Below, in pieces: positions 1 to 6,190 of a stretch of DNA of 6,190 nt; the stretch's first letter is position 1, and each line of letters starts with the position of its first letter. Source of the DNA: Clostridiaceae bacterium (lineage in GTDB: Bacteria > Bacillota > Clostridia > Oscillospirales > Acutalibacteraceae); the NCBI GenBank assembly GCA_016292705.1, contig JAEDHZ010000097.1:1-6190 (forward strand). Direction: 5' to 3'. The position numbers and the translations under genes were made by a program. Under the pieces are notes generated by a model. It ran no database searches. It was not told the origin of the DNA and saw only the letters and a program-made list of their open reading frames with translations.

Positions 1-1530
1 CGCATCAATCCTTGCGAAAAGCGGTGTCGGAGCTTTTACGGTTGTTCCGGCTTTGAGTGCGCCAAAATCAGAAAGGCTGTCGTAATCGGAGATATCGCAG
101 GATATCTGGTCAAAAATTGATTTTGAGGTATCCGGCATGAACGGAGAAACAAGAACGGCAATATAACGGATACCCTCAAGGAGATTATAAAGGACAGTGC
201 CGAGTCTTTCTTTCTGACTCTCATCCTTTGCAAGAGCCCACGGAGCCGTTTCGTCAATATACTTGTTGCAGCGCTTTGCAAGGTTCATCACAGCTTCAAC
301 GGCATCTGCCATGTGGTAGCTGTTGATGTTTTCATCAACACCGGCAACCGCTGCGGCTGCGGCAGCTTTCAGCTCGTTGTCAAGCTCATCTTCCTTTGTC
401 GGAGCAGGAACAACACCGCCGAAATACTTGTTTGTCATTGCAATCGTTCTGTTGACAAGGTTTCCGAGAGTGTTTGCAAGGTCACTGTTATATCTTTCAA
501 TGATGGTCTCATACGAAATTGAGCCGTCATTTGCGTGCGGCATTTCGGCAAGGAGGTAGTATCTCACAGCATCAACGCCGAGGAGCCTTACAAGGTCATC
601 AGCATAAATCACATTGCCCTTTGACTTGGACATCTTGTCCGTTCCGAAAAGCAGCCACGGGTGACCGTAAACCTGCTTGGGAAGCGGCTCGCCGAGAGCC
701 ATGAGCATAATCGGCCAATAAATTGTGTGGAAACGGACAATGTCCTTTCCGATGATGTGAACATCTGCCGGCCAATACTTTCCGTAAAGCTCACCGCTGC
801 CGTCAGGGTCATAGCCGAGAGCAGTGATATAGTTTGAAAGTGCGTCAATCCAGACATACACAACATGCTTGTCGTCAAAGGTTACGGGGATACCCCATTT
901 GAATGAGGTACGGGAAACGCAGAGATCCTGAAGGCCGGGTCTGATGAAGTTGTTGAGCATCTCTTTCTTTCTGCTTTCGGGATAGATGAAGTGCTCGTTT
1001 TGTTCAATATACTCCTCAAGTCTCTTCTGGTATTTTGAAAGACGCAGGAAATAGGCCTCCTCCTTTGCCTTTTTCACTTCTCTGCCGCAATCGGGACACT
1101 TTCCGTCAACAAGCTGAGCTTCTGTCCAGAACGATTCGCACGGGGTGCAGTAAAGTCCCTCATATTCGCTCTTATAGATATCGTCCTGATCATAGAGCTT
1201 TTTAAAAATCTTCTGAACGCATTTTTCGTGGTATTCATCAGTTGTTCTGATGAACTTGTCATAGGTGGTATTGAGAGTGTCGCAGATACCTTTTATTTCT
1301 CCTGCAACCTTGTCAACATATTCCTTGGGCGATACACCTGCGGCCTTTGCATATTCCTCAATCTTCTGACCGTGCTCATCGGTTCCGGTGAGCATGAAAA
1401 CATCATAGCCGCAAAGACGCTTATAGCGTGCAATTGCATCGGTCAGCACAATTTCATAGCTGTTTCCGATGTGCGGCTTTCTCGAAGTATATGCGATAGC
1501 CGTTGTGATATAAAACTTTCCCTTTTTCAT
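1..1530 (-). CDS. metG: Methionine--tRNA ligase (MetRS), 3' end cut by the window edge
   Basis: Cytoplasmic class I aminoacyl-tRNA synthetase that charges tRNA-Met with methionine using ATP. The open frame gives 510 codons without a stop. The HIGH-type signature reads PHIGN (residues 19-23), the KMSKS loop is intact (residues 299-303, DKMSKSKGN), and a four-cysteine zinc knuckle is present: C128-x2-C131 and C145-x2-C148. The anticodon-binding domain motif NKYIDETAPW lies at residues 422-431, and the frame leaves the window at LFARIDA, the usual end of that domain. Firmicute MetRS is typically 640-670 residues, so a C-terminal tRNA-binding OB-fold probably lies outside the window (family knowledge, not seen). 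I chose ATG 1530 because a GAGATGA ribosome site (1539-1545) stands 8 bases upstream and MKKGKFYITT matches the usual N-terminus. An in-frame ATG at 1542 would add only MTPE and has GAGAG touching it. It lies downstream of the hydrolase gene on the same strand. Confidence 0.96.
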   Translation of the reverse strand, partial: MKKGKFYITTAIAYTSRKPHIGNSYEIVLTDAIARYKRLCGYDVFMLTGTDEHGQKIEEYAKAAGVSPKEYVDKVAGEIKGICDTLNTTYDKFIRTTDEYHEKCVQKIFKKLYDQDDIYKSEYEGLYCTPCESFWTEAQLVDGKCPDCGREVKKAKEEAYFLRLSKYQKRLEEYIEQNEHFIYPESRKKEMLNNFIRPGLQDLCVSRTSFKWGIPVTFDDKHVVYVWIDALSNYITALGYDPDGSGELYGKYWPADVHIIGKDIVRFHTIYWPIMLMALGEPLPKQVYGHPWLLFGTDKMSKSKGNVIYADDLVRLLGVDAVRYYLLAEMPHANDGSISYETIIERYNSDLANTLGNLVNRTIAMTNKYFGGVVPAPTKEDELDNELKAAAAAAVAGVDENINSYHMADAVEAVMNLAKRCNKYIDETAPWALAKDESQKERLGTVLYNLLEGIRYIAVLVSPFMPDTSKSIFDQISCDISDYDSLSDFGALKAGTTVKAPTPLFARIDA

Positions 1531-1538
1531 TTCTGGGG

Positions 1539-1545
1539 TCATCTC
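1539..1545 (-). promoter_or_regulatory. Ribosome binding site deciding the metG start
   Basis: The minus strand reads GAGATGA here, one base off the GAGGTGA core, 8 bases before ATG 1530. It includes the alternative ATG at 1542, for which no properly spaced site exists. This favours the start at 1530. Confidence 0.55.
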
Positions 1546-1556
1546 TCTTTCATGAA

Positions 1557-1585
1557 AATATAATCTATTCTTTCATCTCTGCAAA
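1557..1585 (-). promoter_or_regulatory. Possible weak promoter in front of metG
   Basis: On the minus strand TTTGCA (1580-1585, 4 of 6 matches to TTGACA) is followed after 17 bases by TATATT (1557-1562, 5 of 6 matches to TATAAT). Transcription would start near 1550, leaving a leader of about 20 bases to ATG 1530. The -35 is poor and the region is AT-rich, so this may be chance. If real, it would let metG be transcribed independently of the envelope genes upstream. No T-box leader, common for aminoacyl-tRNA synthetase genes in Firmicutes, fits in the roughly 80 bases available. Confidence 0.3.
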
Positions 1586-1611
1586 AAGTTGCGAAAACTT
1601 ATCATTACCGA

Positions 1612-4506
1612 TTACTTCACAGAAAGCGGTGCAGACTGAGCGCCGAAAAACCTGACTGACCGTTTTGTATATGCACGGACAACAAGCTTTTTGCCTTTGA
1701 CAGACTGAAGCTTTGCCGAAGTACCGTTGACAGTTTTCAGGCGGACAAGTTTTTGTGTTTTGCCGTCAAGCCTGTAAATCATATAGCCGTCGGCGTTCCT
1801 GACCTTGTCCCATGTCACTGTATAGGTCGAGCCGGTCTTTTTAACCTTGACATTCTTCACAGCCGCAGGAGAAGTTACCGCCTCAAATGTGGGCGAATAA
1901 TCCGCAAAGAACAGCACTCCGTCAAGCTTTATGAAAGCACGGATCTTATACTTTGCGTTCCTTCCGGCTTTGAGACCGGTTATTTCCATACTGTTCGCCG
2001 AGGTACTGCGAAGCCAGACAAAGCTTTTCTTTGCGCTGTCATATTTATAGATAACATAGCCGTCTGCACCCCTGACACGGTTCCATTTCAGTGTGTAGCC
2101 GGTGGTTTTTGTTTTGCTCTGGCTGACGGTTTTCACACGGGCCGGGAGCGTTGAAGCGGAAACTTCGGCTGAGGACTCGCCGTAATAGTCCTTTCCGCCC
2201 TCCCTGATATATGCTTTGACGGTATACACAGCCTTTGTTCCCGTTGCAAGACCGGAAACAGTGTATGCGTTTTTGGCATTTGTGGCAAGCTTTTTGAATG
2301 TTTTGCCGTCCTCATCAAGTCTGAAAACAGTGTAGCCTGAAACGCCGTTCATCTTTGGCCATGAAAGCGTATAACCGTCAGGCGTTACTGCAGACACCTT
2401 GACTTTTCCGACCTTTTCCGGCATTGAGACCGCAACAAGCTCCGCCGAAAAGCCTCCAGAAGCAGTCAGCGTCGGTGTGCTGATGTTTGCGCAGACCTTA
2501 TACTTATCCCTCTGCGCTGAGAACAGACCGAGAATTTCAAGGCGATTTTCATTGACCGTTGCAAACCGGACAAATTTTTCATCGATTGCGTTATATTGGT
2601 ACACGGTATAGCTTGTTGCTCCGCTCACCTTGTCCCAGGTAAGGGTGTAGCGATCTGATTGTGTTTCAGTCTGCATGAGGTTCAAGGGGGCTGACGGGGC
2701 TGTTACCGCCGTTAGAAGCTTTGAATATTCCGAAAAAAGAACACTGTCTCCGACCTTTTTCCGTGCTCTTACGGCATAGGTATAAGTTGAACCGGGAGTC
2801 AGGTTGTTAATCTGAAGTTTCGTTCCCGTAAGAGTCTTGACACTCACATACTTTTTGCTTTGTGCATCATATCTGTATACAGTATAGCCCGTTGCATTGG
2901 CAGACTTGCTCCAGGAAAGGGTAACGGAGGTTTCCGTTGCTCCGGTTTGTTTGAGGTTTGTTACAGCAGAGGGCAAGCCGTCATCCAAAACAGTATATCT
3001 CAGAACGGAAAATCTTCCCGTTGAGTCATAGGCGGCAATTTCCGTTGTTCCGCTTTGCAGGAAGTTGATAACATCGCCGTCAATCTGTGCAACCCGTGCG
3101 TCATACGAAACAAGATTCAGCTTCTTTTTCCCGTCGTTTGAGGAAAACTCGGGCATATAAGCTCCCGGGCGCACCGAAACAGCAGAGGTGATTGTGATAA
3201 AGCTTTTCGGAACATAGCCTGTGTATGACTTTGACTCAAAAGTAAATTTTATCTTGTACCAGAACGGATAGCTCAGAACATTTGCATAGTAGTCCGAATC
3301 GGTTTCAACAGTATCAAGAACGGTAACCTTTGTGTTCTGCGGAAGATATGTGGTCAGCACCTTTGGATTGTTGGTTGACGGCCCCTGGCGGACATTGATT
3401 CCGCCTTTAACATTGACATAGCCTGAAAGGTTATCCGAACCTGTCAGCGTTACCTTTCCGTTTGTTCCGCTCTGGTCATCCATGTTTTTGAAAACGGGAA
3501 TTGAAAAGGTAAACTTGTTTTCAAGGAGCTTTGCGGAATAATATGAGTCATAGGAGAAATACGCCTGAACGGCTCCGGCGCAGACATTTGTCATATACTG
3601 GTGATTATACACTCCGTATGCACTTGCCGGGTTGACATTGAATTTTTGAAGATAGGTCGTGAACTGACCCTTGGCAATATAAGATTCAGCAACGAATTCC
3701 GCTCCGCCGATGATGGACTTTTTCGGTGAAGTCCACGGACGGGAATAGGTTGACCCGCTCTTTGCCCAGGCGAGTCCCCTTTCAATCGCTCCGGCTCCGT
3801 CCGTTGCTCCGATGTTATAGAAATTATAAATTCCCGGATAGGTTGCATTTTTTCCGCTTGTTGCGGATGTTCCGTTGCCGATTTCACCTCGGATTTTTGA
3901 GGCGAGATAGCAGGGATTGATGTTGGCTTTTTTGCCCGCTTCGCAAATTACGGTTGAATACTTTTCGTTTGTTTCAATAAGCTTTCCTTTGGTGTCATAA
4001 TAGGAAATCTTTGTTTTATACATGAAGGTTCCGCGAAGAACAAATTCAACGGCAGCTTCGTCAAAACTTTCATCATAGGAAAGGTCTTCAAACTGAAAAA
4101 TTCCGTATTCATTGAGGAAGTTGCGCGGATCCATATAGTAGGCAACGGCAAGCCTGTTCGCAGTGACAAAACCGGCGTCCTTTTGAATATATGAGCCTGA
4201 TGAATAGTCGTAATCACCTTTTTCAACGCTTTTGAAAACGGAGGAATAGGCATTCGGAAAAAGACTCCGTCCTCCGGATTGCTCAGCTTTGACAGCAGTA
4301 TTCCAATCAAGACCGGTCTGGAAAGCGTTGAAAGACCAGCTCGGATGTTTTTCGTGAAGCTCACGCAATGCGGCATGGTAGCTTTTTGGAAAAGCTGAAA
4401 GCGACTGTTCAAACTCATCAGCCGCAAAAACCGAAAATGCAGAAGAAATGACTGCCACAGTCACGACGCAAAGAAGCGCCGCAATAATCTTTTTTATCCT
4501 TTTCAT
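1612..4506 (-). CDS. Secreted peptidoglycan glucosaminidase (GH73-like) with SH3 and five fibronectin III domains
   Basis: Predicted exported endo-beta-N-acetylglucosaminidase that cleaves peptidoglycan glycan strands; 964 residues. Domains in order: signal peptide 1-28 (KRIKK, a hydrophobic core, then VFA before AD); a conserved N-terminal region of this family (about 38-160, with HPSWSF and GLDW); the glucosaminidase domain about 180-325, with likely catalytic Glu208 in KIRGEIG, then YNFYNIGA (227-234), SIIGGAEF (264-271) and HQYMTN (302-307); a bacterial SH3 domain about 361-440 (INVRQGPS, FWYKIKF, GYVPKSF); an unassigned beta-rich linker about 441-510; and five fibronectin III repeats 511-964. 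No LPxTG sorting motif, C-terminal membrane segment or S-layer repeat is visible, so retention would depend on the SH3 domain or the repeats (inference). ATG 4506 is chosen for its AAAGGTGG site 9 bases upstream and because it begins the signal peptide; an in-frame ATG at 4566 would add 20 residues that spoil it. The gene follows the DivIVA-like gene by 72 bases. The exact bond cleaved is family inference. Confidence 0.88.
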   Translation of the reverse strand: MKRIKKIIAALLCVVTVAVISSAFSVFAADEFEQSLSAFPKSYHAALRELHEKHPSWSFNAFQTGLDWNTAVKAEQSGGRSLFPNAYSSVFKSVEKGDYDYSSGSYIQKDAGFVTANRLAVAYYMDPRNFLNEYGIFQFEDLSYDESFDEAAVEFVLRGTFMYKTKISYYDTKGKLIETNEKYSTVICEAGKKANINPCYLASKIRGEIGNGTSATSGKNATYPGIYNFYNIGATDGAGAIERGLAWAKSGSTYSRPWTSPKKSIIGGAEFVAESYIAKGQFTTYLQKFNVNPASAYGVYNHQYMTNVCAGAVQAYFSYDSYYSAKLLENKFTFSIPVFKNMDDQSGTNGKVTLTGSDNLSGYVNVKGGINVRQGPSTNNPKVLTTYLPQNTKVTVLDTVETDSDYYANVLSYPFWYKIKFTFESKSYTGYVPKSFITITSAVSVRPGAYMPEFSSNDGKKKLNLVSYDARVAQIDGDVINFLQSGTTEIAAYDSTGRFSVLRYTVLDDGLPSAVTNLKQTGATETSVTLSWSKSANATGYTVYRYDAQSKKYVSVKTLTGTKLQINNLTPGSTYTYAVRARKKVGDSVLFSEYSKLLTAVTAPSAPLNLMQTETQSDRYTLTWDKVSGATSYTVYQYNAIDEKFVRFATVNENRLEILGLFSAQRDKYKVCANISTPTLTASGGFSAELVAVSMPEKVGKVKVSAVTPDGYTLSWPKMNGVSGYTVFRLDEDGKTFKKLATNAKNAYTVSGLATGTKAVYTVKAYIREGGKDYYGESSAEVSASTLPARVKTVSQSKTKTTGYTLKWNRVRGADGYVIYKYDSAKKSFVWLRSTSANSMEITGLKAGRNAKYKIRAFIKLDGVLFFADYSPTFEAVTSPAAVKNVKVKKTGSTYTVTWDKVRNADGYMIYRLDGKTQKLVRLKTVNGTSAKLQSVKGKKLVVRAYTKRSVRFFGAQSAPLSVK
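1615..2976 (-). repeat. Five tandem fibronectin type III repeats within the hydrolase
   Basis: Five units of about 85-93 residues, at roughly 2701-2976, 2425-2700, 2149-2424, 1870-2148 and 1615-1869 (first to last in the protein). Each begins near a proline-containing linker, has a YTLxW-type core (SVTLSW, YTLTWDKV, YTLSWPKM, YTLKWNRV, YTVTWDKV), and then a GYxxYRYD-type strand (GYTVYRY, SYTVYQY, GYTVFRL, GYVIYKY, GYMIYRL). The last unit is slightly shorter and ends the protein. Such repeats usually act as spacers or carbohydrate-binding and adhesive modules in clostridial surface enzymes. Their role here is inferred. Confidence 0.85.
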
Positions 4507-4515
4507 TATCAGCAC

Positions 4516-4523
4516 CCACCTTT
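4516..4523 (-). promoter_or_regulatory. Ribosome binding site of the hydrolase gene
   Basis: The minus strand reads AAAGGTGG, 9 bases ahead of ATG 4506. It is a strong match to the 16S rRNA tail. It fixes the start at the signal peptide methionine rather than at the ATG 60 bases upstream, which lacks such a site. Confidence 0.8.
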
Positions 4524-4578
4524 GTGTTCCTTGAAGCGGCCATCGCAGAACGCCGAACGGGTTCATGATAACCGCTGA

Positions 4579-5232
4579 TTACTTGAAAAGTCCGTTCGGG
4601 AGCAGACCGTCAAGCATTGACTGCCCCCTTTCTTCCTTCTCCTCTTCCTTTTTCCGATTTTCGCTTGATGCGAGTATTCCGTCAATAAAAGACAAAATGC
4701 TTTCCGTATCGGCAGAAATCGCCCTTGCAGCCTCCCTTGCCGGCGCAGCCTCCTCAACGGCGGCAACAACGCCCCTTTCCTCCGGCTGAGCAATTGTTAC
4801 GGCAATACTGCTTTCGGAAATCTTTTCAATAAAGCTCGAAAGATTATCGCAGATTTCATCGGCAACACGGCGCAGACGGTCTGTTGCAAGGCTGATTTCA
4901 TCAACGGGGCCGACAGCCCTGCCCTTTTCCTCAAGAGCTGCCTTTTGCAAAGCAAGCTCCTCCCTGGCCGCCTTTTGCGCCGCAACAGCGGCGGCAGCCG
5001 AGGATTCAACGGCGTCAGCCGCTCTCCTGTCAGCCTCAGCAACCTTTTGCTTTGCAGATTTCAACTCACCCTCAAGGGTGGCGATTCTTTTGTTCAGCTC
5101 CTTAACGGTCTGCTCAACCTGAGAACGATATTCAAAAAACTCATTCTTCATGCTTTCAATATAGTCAATGACATCGTCCTTATTAAATCCGCCGAAAACC
5201 GAATTTCTGAAAAGGCGCTCCGTTTTGCTCAT
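4579..5232 (-). CDS. DivIVA-like coiled-coil protein
   Basis: 217-residue cytoplasmic protein, probably a DivIVA/GpsB-type scaffold that binds negatively curved membrane at septa or poles. The N-terminal segment 8-25 (FRNSVFGGFNKDDVIDYI) resembles the DivIVA lipid-binding motif with its F-x-G-[YF]-[ND]-x-x-[ED]-V pattern. Residues about 24-105 form a long charged, alanine-rich stretch expected to be a coiled coil. Residues 111-145 look like a second helix (DEISLATDRLRRVADEI). An Ala/Glu-rich linker, a helix around 172-188, a KKEEEKEE patch and a short SMLDGLLPNGLFK tail follow. No signal peptide or membrane segment is seen. ATG 5232 is chosen because GAGGG (5239-5243) stands 6 bases upstream; the in-frame ATG 5238 directly abuts that site. 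It is the first gene after the minus-strand promoter and precedes the hydrolase by 72 bases with no terminator. The family call rests on a short motif plus architecture; another coiled-coil protein is possible. Confidence 0.7.
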   Translation of the reverse strand: MSKTERLFRNSVFGGFNKDDVIDYIESMKNEFFEYRSQVEQTVKELNKRIATLEGELKSAKQKVAEADRRAADAVESSAAAAVAAQKAAREELALQKAALEEKGRAVGPVDEISLATDRLRRVADEICDNLSSFIEKISESSIAVTIAQPEERGVVAAVEEAAPAREAARAISADTESILSFIDGILASSENRKKEEEKEERGQSMLDGLLPNGLFK

Positions 5233-5238
5233 AAACAT

Positions 5239-5245
5239 CCCTCAA
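5239..5245 (-). promoter_or_regulatory. Ribosome binding site deciding the DivIVA-like start
   Basis: The minus strand reads TTGAGGG here. Its spacing is 6 bases to ATG 5232 but zero to the in-frame ATG 5238, so translation should begin at 5232 (MSKTERLF). Confidence 0.7.
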
Positions 5246-5312
5246 ATCCGAGCCGGAAAAGCTCACATTCTGGTAACCAAGCCGTTATTTCCAACGGAAA
5301 GTTACTCGGTTT

Positions 5313-5341
5313 ATGATAACATAAAACAAAAGCGGTTTCAA
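5313..5341 (-). promoter_or_regulatory. SigA-type promoter with extended -10 for the DivIVA-like/hydrolase genes
   Basis: On the minus strand TTGAAA (5336-5341) is followed after exactly 17 bases by TATCAT (5313-5318, 5 of 6 matches to TATAAT). A TG one base upstream of the -10 (5320-5321) makes it an extended -10. Transcription should start near 5306, giving a leader of about 74 bases. That leader could form a small hairpin, CCGTT/AACGG (5282-5286 with 5293-5297), of unknown meaning. This promoter probably drives the whole minus-strand gene group. Confidence 0.7.
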
Positions 5342-5369
5342 CCCACTCTTGTAAAAATTCATTGCAATC

Positions 5370-5398
5370 TTGAAAAGAATTGATATATATTGTATAAT
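5370..5398 (+). promoter_or_regulatory. SigA-type promoter for the CCA-adding enzyme gene
   Basis: TTGAAA (5370-5375) and a perfect TATAAT (5393-5398) are separated by exactly 17 bases in an AT-rich stretch. Transcription should start near 5405, about 36 bases before the TTG start codon. It is back to back with the minus-strand promoter; the two -35 boxes are 28 bases apart. Confidence 0.8.
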
Positions 5399-5426
5399 CA
5401 TGGGAAATAATCAGTTACAAAAATGC

Positions 5427-5434
5427 AGAGGTGG
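5427..5434 (+). promoter_or_regulatory. Ribosome binding site deciding the TTG start
   Basis: AGAGGTGG ends 6 bases before TTG 5441. The in-frame ATG at 5423 lies just upstream of this site, with no Shine-Dalgarno sequence of its own, so the TTG is the better start. Confidence 0.75.
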
Positions 5435-5440
5435 ATTCGC

Positions 5441-6190
5441 TTGGAAAAGCTTGAAAAAATTGCACAAAAGGCGCTTTTGGCAATGGAAAAAAACGGCTAT
5501 TCGGCGTATCTTGTCGGCGGGTGTGTCCGAGACAGCCTCCTCGGGCGTGAGGTTCATGACATTGACATTGCAACAAACGCACTCGCAGAACAGACAGCGT
5601 GCGTTTTTGAAAAGCATACTGTTATCCCGACGGGGCTTGCGCACGGAACAGTAACGGTGCTCATTGAAAGCACCCCGGTTGAAATCACAACCTTCCGCAC
5701 GGAAAGCACCTATTCCGACCATCGTCATCCGGACTGCGTCAGCTTTTCCGACAAGCTTTCTGATGACCTTTCCCGCCGTGATTTCACAATGAACGCCATT
5801 GCCCGGGACAGAAAAGGCAGGCTTTTTGACCCTTTCAACGGAAAAAGCGACATTGAAAAAAAGCTCATCCGCTGTGTCGGAAACGCTGAAAAGCGCTTTT
5901 CTGAGGATGCTCTGCGGATTCTGCGGGCTTTGCGTTTCTCCGCCGTGCTCTCCTTTTCAATTGAAGAAGAAACAGAAAAAGCAATCAGAAACTGCAAAAA
6001 GCTTCTTCATAATCTTTCGCCCGAACGGATTTCAAGTGAGCTTTCTCTGCTTTTGTGTTCGGAAGGCGCAGCAGATGTGCTTTTGCGTTTTCCTGAAATT
6101 TTTGCCGAGATTCTTCCCTGCCTCGGGCCTATGCAGGGCTTTGAGCAGCACAATGAACACCACTGCTTTGATGTCTGGGAGCATACGGTG
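5441..6190 (+). CDS. cca: CCA tRNA nucleotidyltransferase / poly(A) polymerase family, 3' end cut by the window edge
   Basis: Class II nucleotidyltransferase expected to add or repair the 3' CCA of tRNAs in the cytoplasm. The 250 codons in the window show the family motifs in order: LVGGCVRD (24-31), the metal-binding D40-x-D42 in HDIDIA, GLAHGTVTV (65-73), RRDFTMNAIA (112-121), the DPFNG turn (130-134) and EDALRILRALRF (155-166). The frame ends at EHHCFDVWEHTV, the beginning of an HD phosphohydrolase domain, so this is the longer HD-containing form. Family members are usually about 400-450 residues, so roughly 40 percent is missing. The start is a TTG with AGAGGTGG 6 bases upstream; an ATG at 5423 would add MQRWIR but has no ribosome site. 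Motifs alone do not separate a CCA-adding enzyme from an A-adding or poly(A) polymerase relative; CCA addition is the usual role in Clostridia. It is transcribed divergently from the DivIVA-like gene. Confidence 0.93.
   Translation, partial: MEKLEKIAQKALLAMEKNGYSAYLVGGCVRDSLLGREVHDIDIATNALAEQTACVFEKHTVIPTGLAHGTVTVLIESTPVEITTFRTESTYSDHRHPDCVSFSDKLSDDLSRRDFTMNAIARDRKGRLFDPFNGKSDIEKKLIRCVGNAEKRFSEDALRILRALRFSAVLSFSIEEETEKAIRNCKKLLHNLSPERISSELSLLLCSEGAADVLLRFPEIFAEILPCLGPMQGFEQHNEHHCFDVWEHTV

Noticed and set aside
1228..1563. 111-codon plus-strand open frame opposite metG
   Set aside because: It is the antisense shadow of metG, with no ribosome site or recognisable domain. The metG reading is unambiguous.
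1583..1600. Hairpin AAGTT-TTCGC-AACTT followed by TTT on the minus strand, shortly after the hydrolase stop
   Set aside because: The stem has only 5 pairs and one G-C, with a short T run. It is too weak to call an intrinsic terminator.
3948..4427. 159-codon minus-strand open frame in another frame of the hydrolase gene
   Set aside because: It overlaps the conserved N-terminal and catalytic region of the glucosaminidase, and its own translation shows no family features.
4507..4566. Upstream in-frame ATG 4566 as the start of the hydrolase
   Set aside because: It has no suitably spaced ribosome site and would place 20 non-hydrophobic residues ahead of a good signal peptide. ATG 4506 has AAAGGTGG in place.
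4555..4573. Small inverted repeat GGTT-ATCATG-AACC between the DivIVA-like and hydrolase genes
   Set aside because: It is a four-pair stem without a T run, with no sign of a terminator or operator function.
5271..5297. TGGTAACCA palindrome and CCGTT/AACGG hairpin in the leader of the DivIVA-like gene
   Set aside because: They are short and could be chance. There is no known operator or riboswitch pattern, so they are not listed as a regulatory element.
4945..5383. Plus-strand open frames opposite the DivIVA-like gene and the divergent promoter region
   Set aside because: They are antisense to a coiled-coil gene with biased composition, which produces long shadow frames. They cross both promoter elements and have no ribosome site.

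Overview
The window looks like chromosomal DNA of a Gram-positive member of the Clostridia, probably Ruminococcaceae/Oscillospiraceae. This is inferred from strong AGGTGG/GAGGG-type ribosome binding sites, SigA-type promoters, a secreted glucosaminidase with SH3 and fibronectin III domains typical of that group, and a methionyl-tRNA synthetase whose first signature reads HIGN. No mobile element, RNA gene, CRISPR array or phage signal was seen. Four protein genes fill the window, and the only sizeable non-coding stretch is a divergent promoter region of about 200 bases.

Left part, minus strand, read right to left. A promoter at 5313-5341 precedes a DivIVA-like coiled-coil protein (4579-5232). 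About 70 bases on comes a 964-residue secreted cell-wall hydrolase (1612-4506). About 80 bases further comes metG (1530 to beyond base 1, so its C-terminal end is missing). All three point the same way with no convincing terminator between them, so they may form one transcription unit. metG may also have a weak promoter of its own.

Right part, plus strand. A near-consensus promoter at 5370-5398 drives a CCA-adding enzyme/poly(A) polymerase family gene that starts at a TTG codon (5441) and runs off the right edge after 250 codons, just as its HD domain begins.

How the genes may work together: the DivIVA-like protein would sit inside the cell at curved or dividing membrane, while the hydrolase cuts peptidoglycan outside. 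Their linkage suggests a cell-envelope or division role (inference). metG and the tRNA nucleotidyltransferase are translation housekeeping genes flanking this pair. I see no evidence for a wholly new system. The most interesting item is the pairing of a DivIVA-like protein with a modular glucosaminidase.
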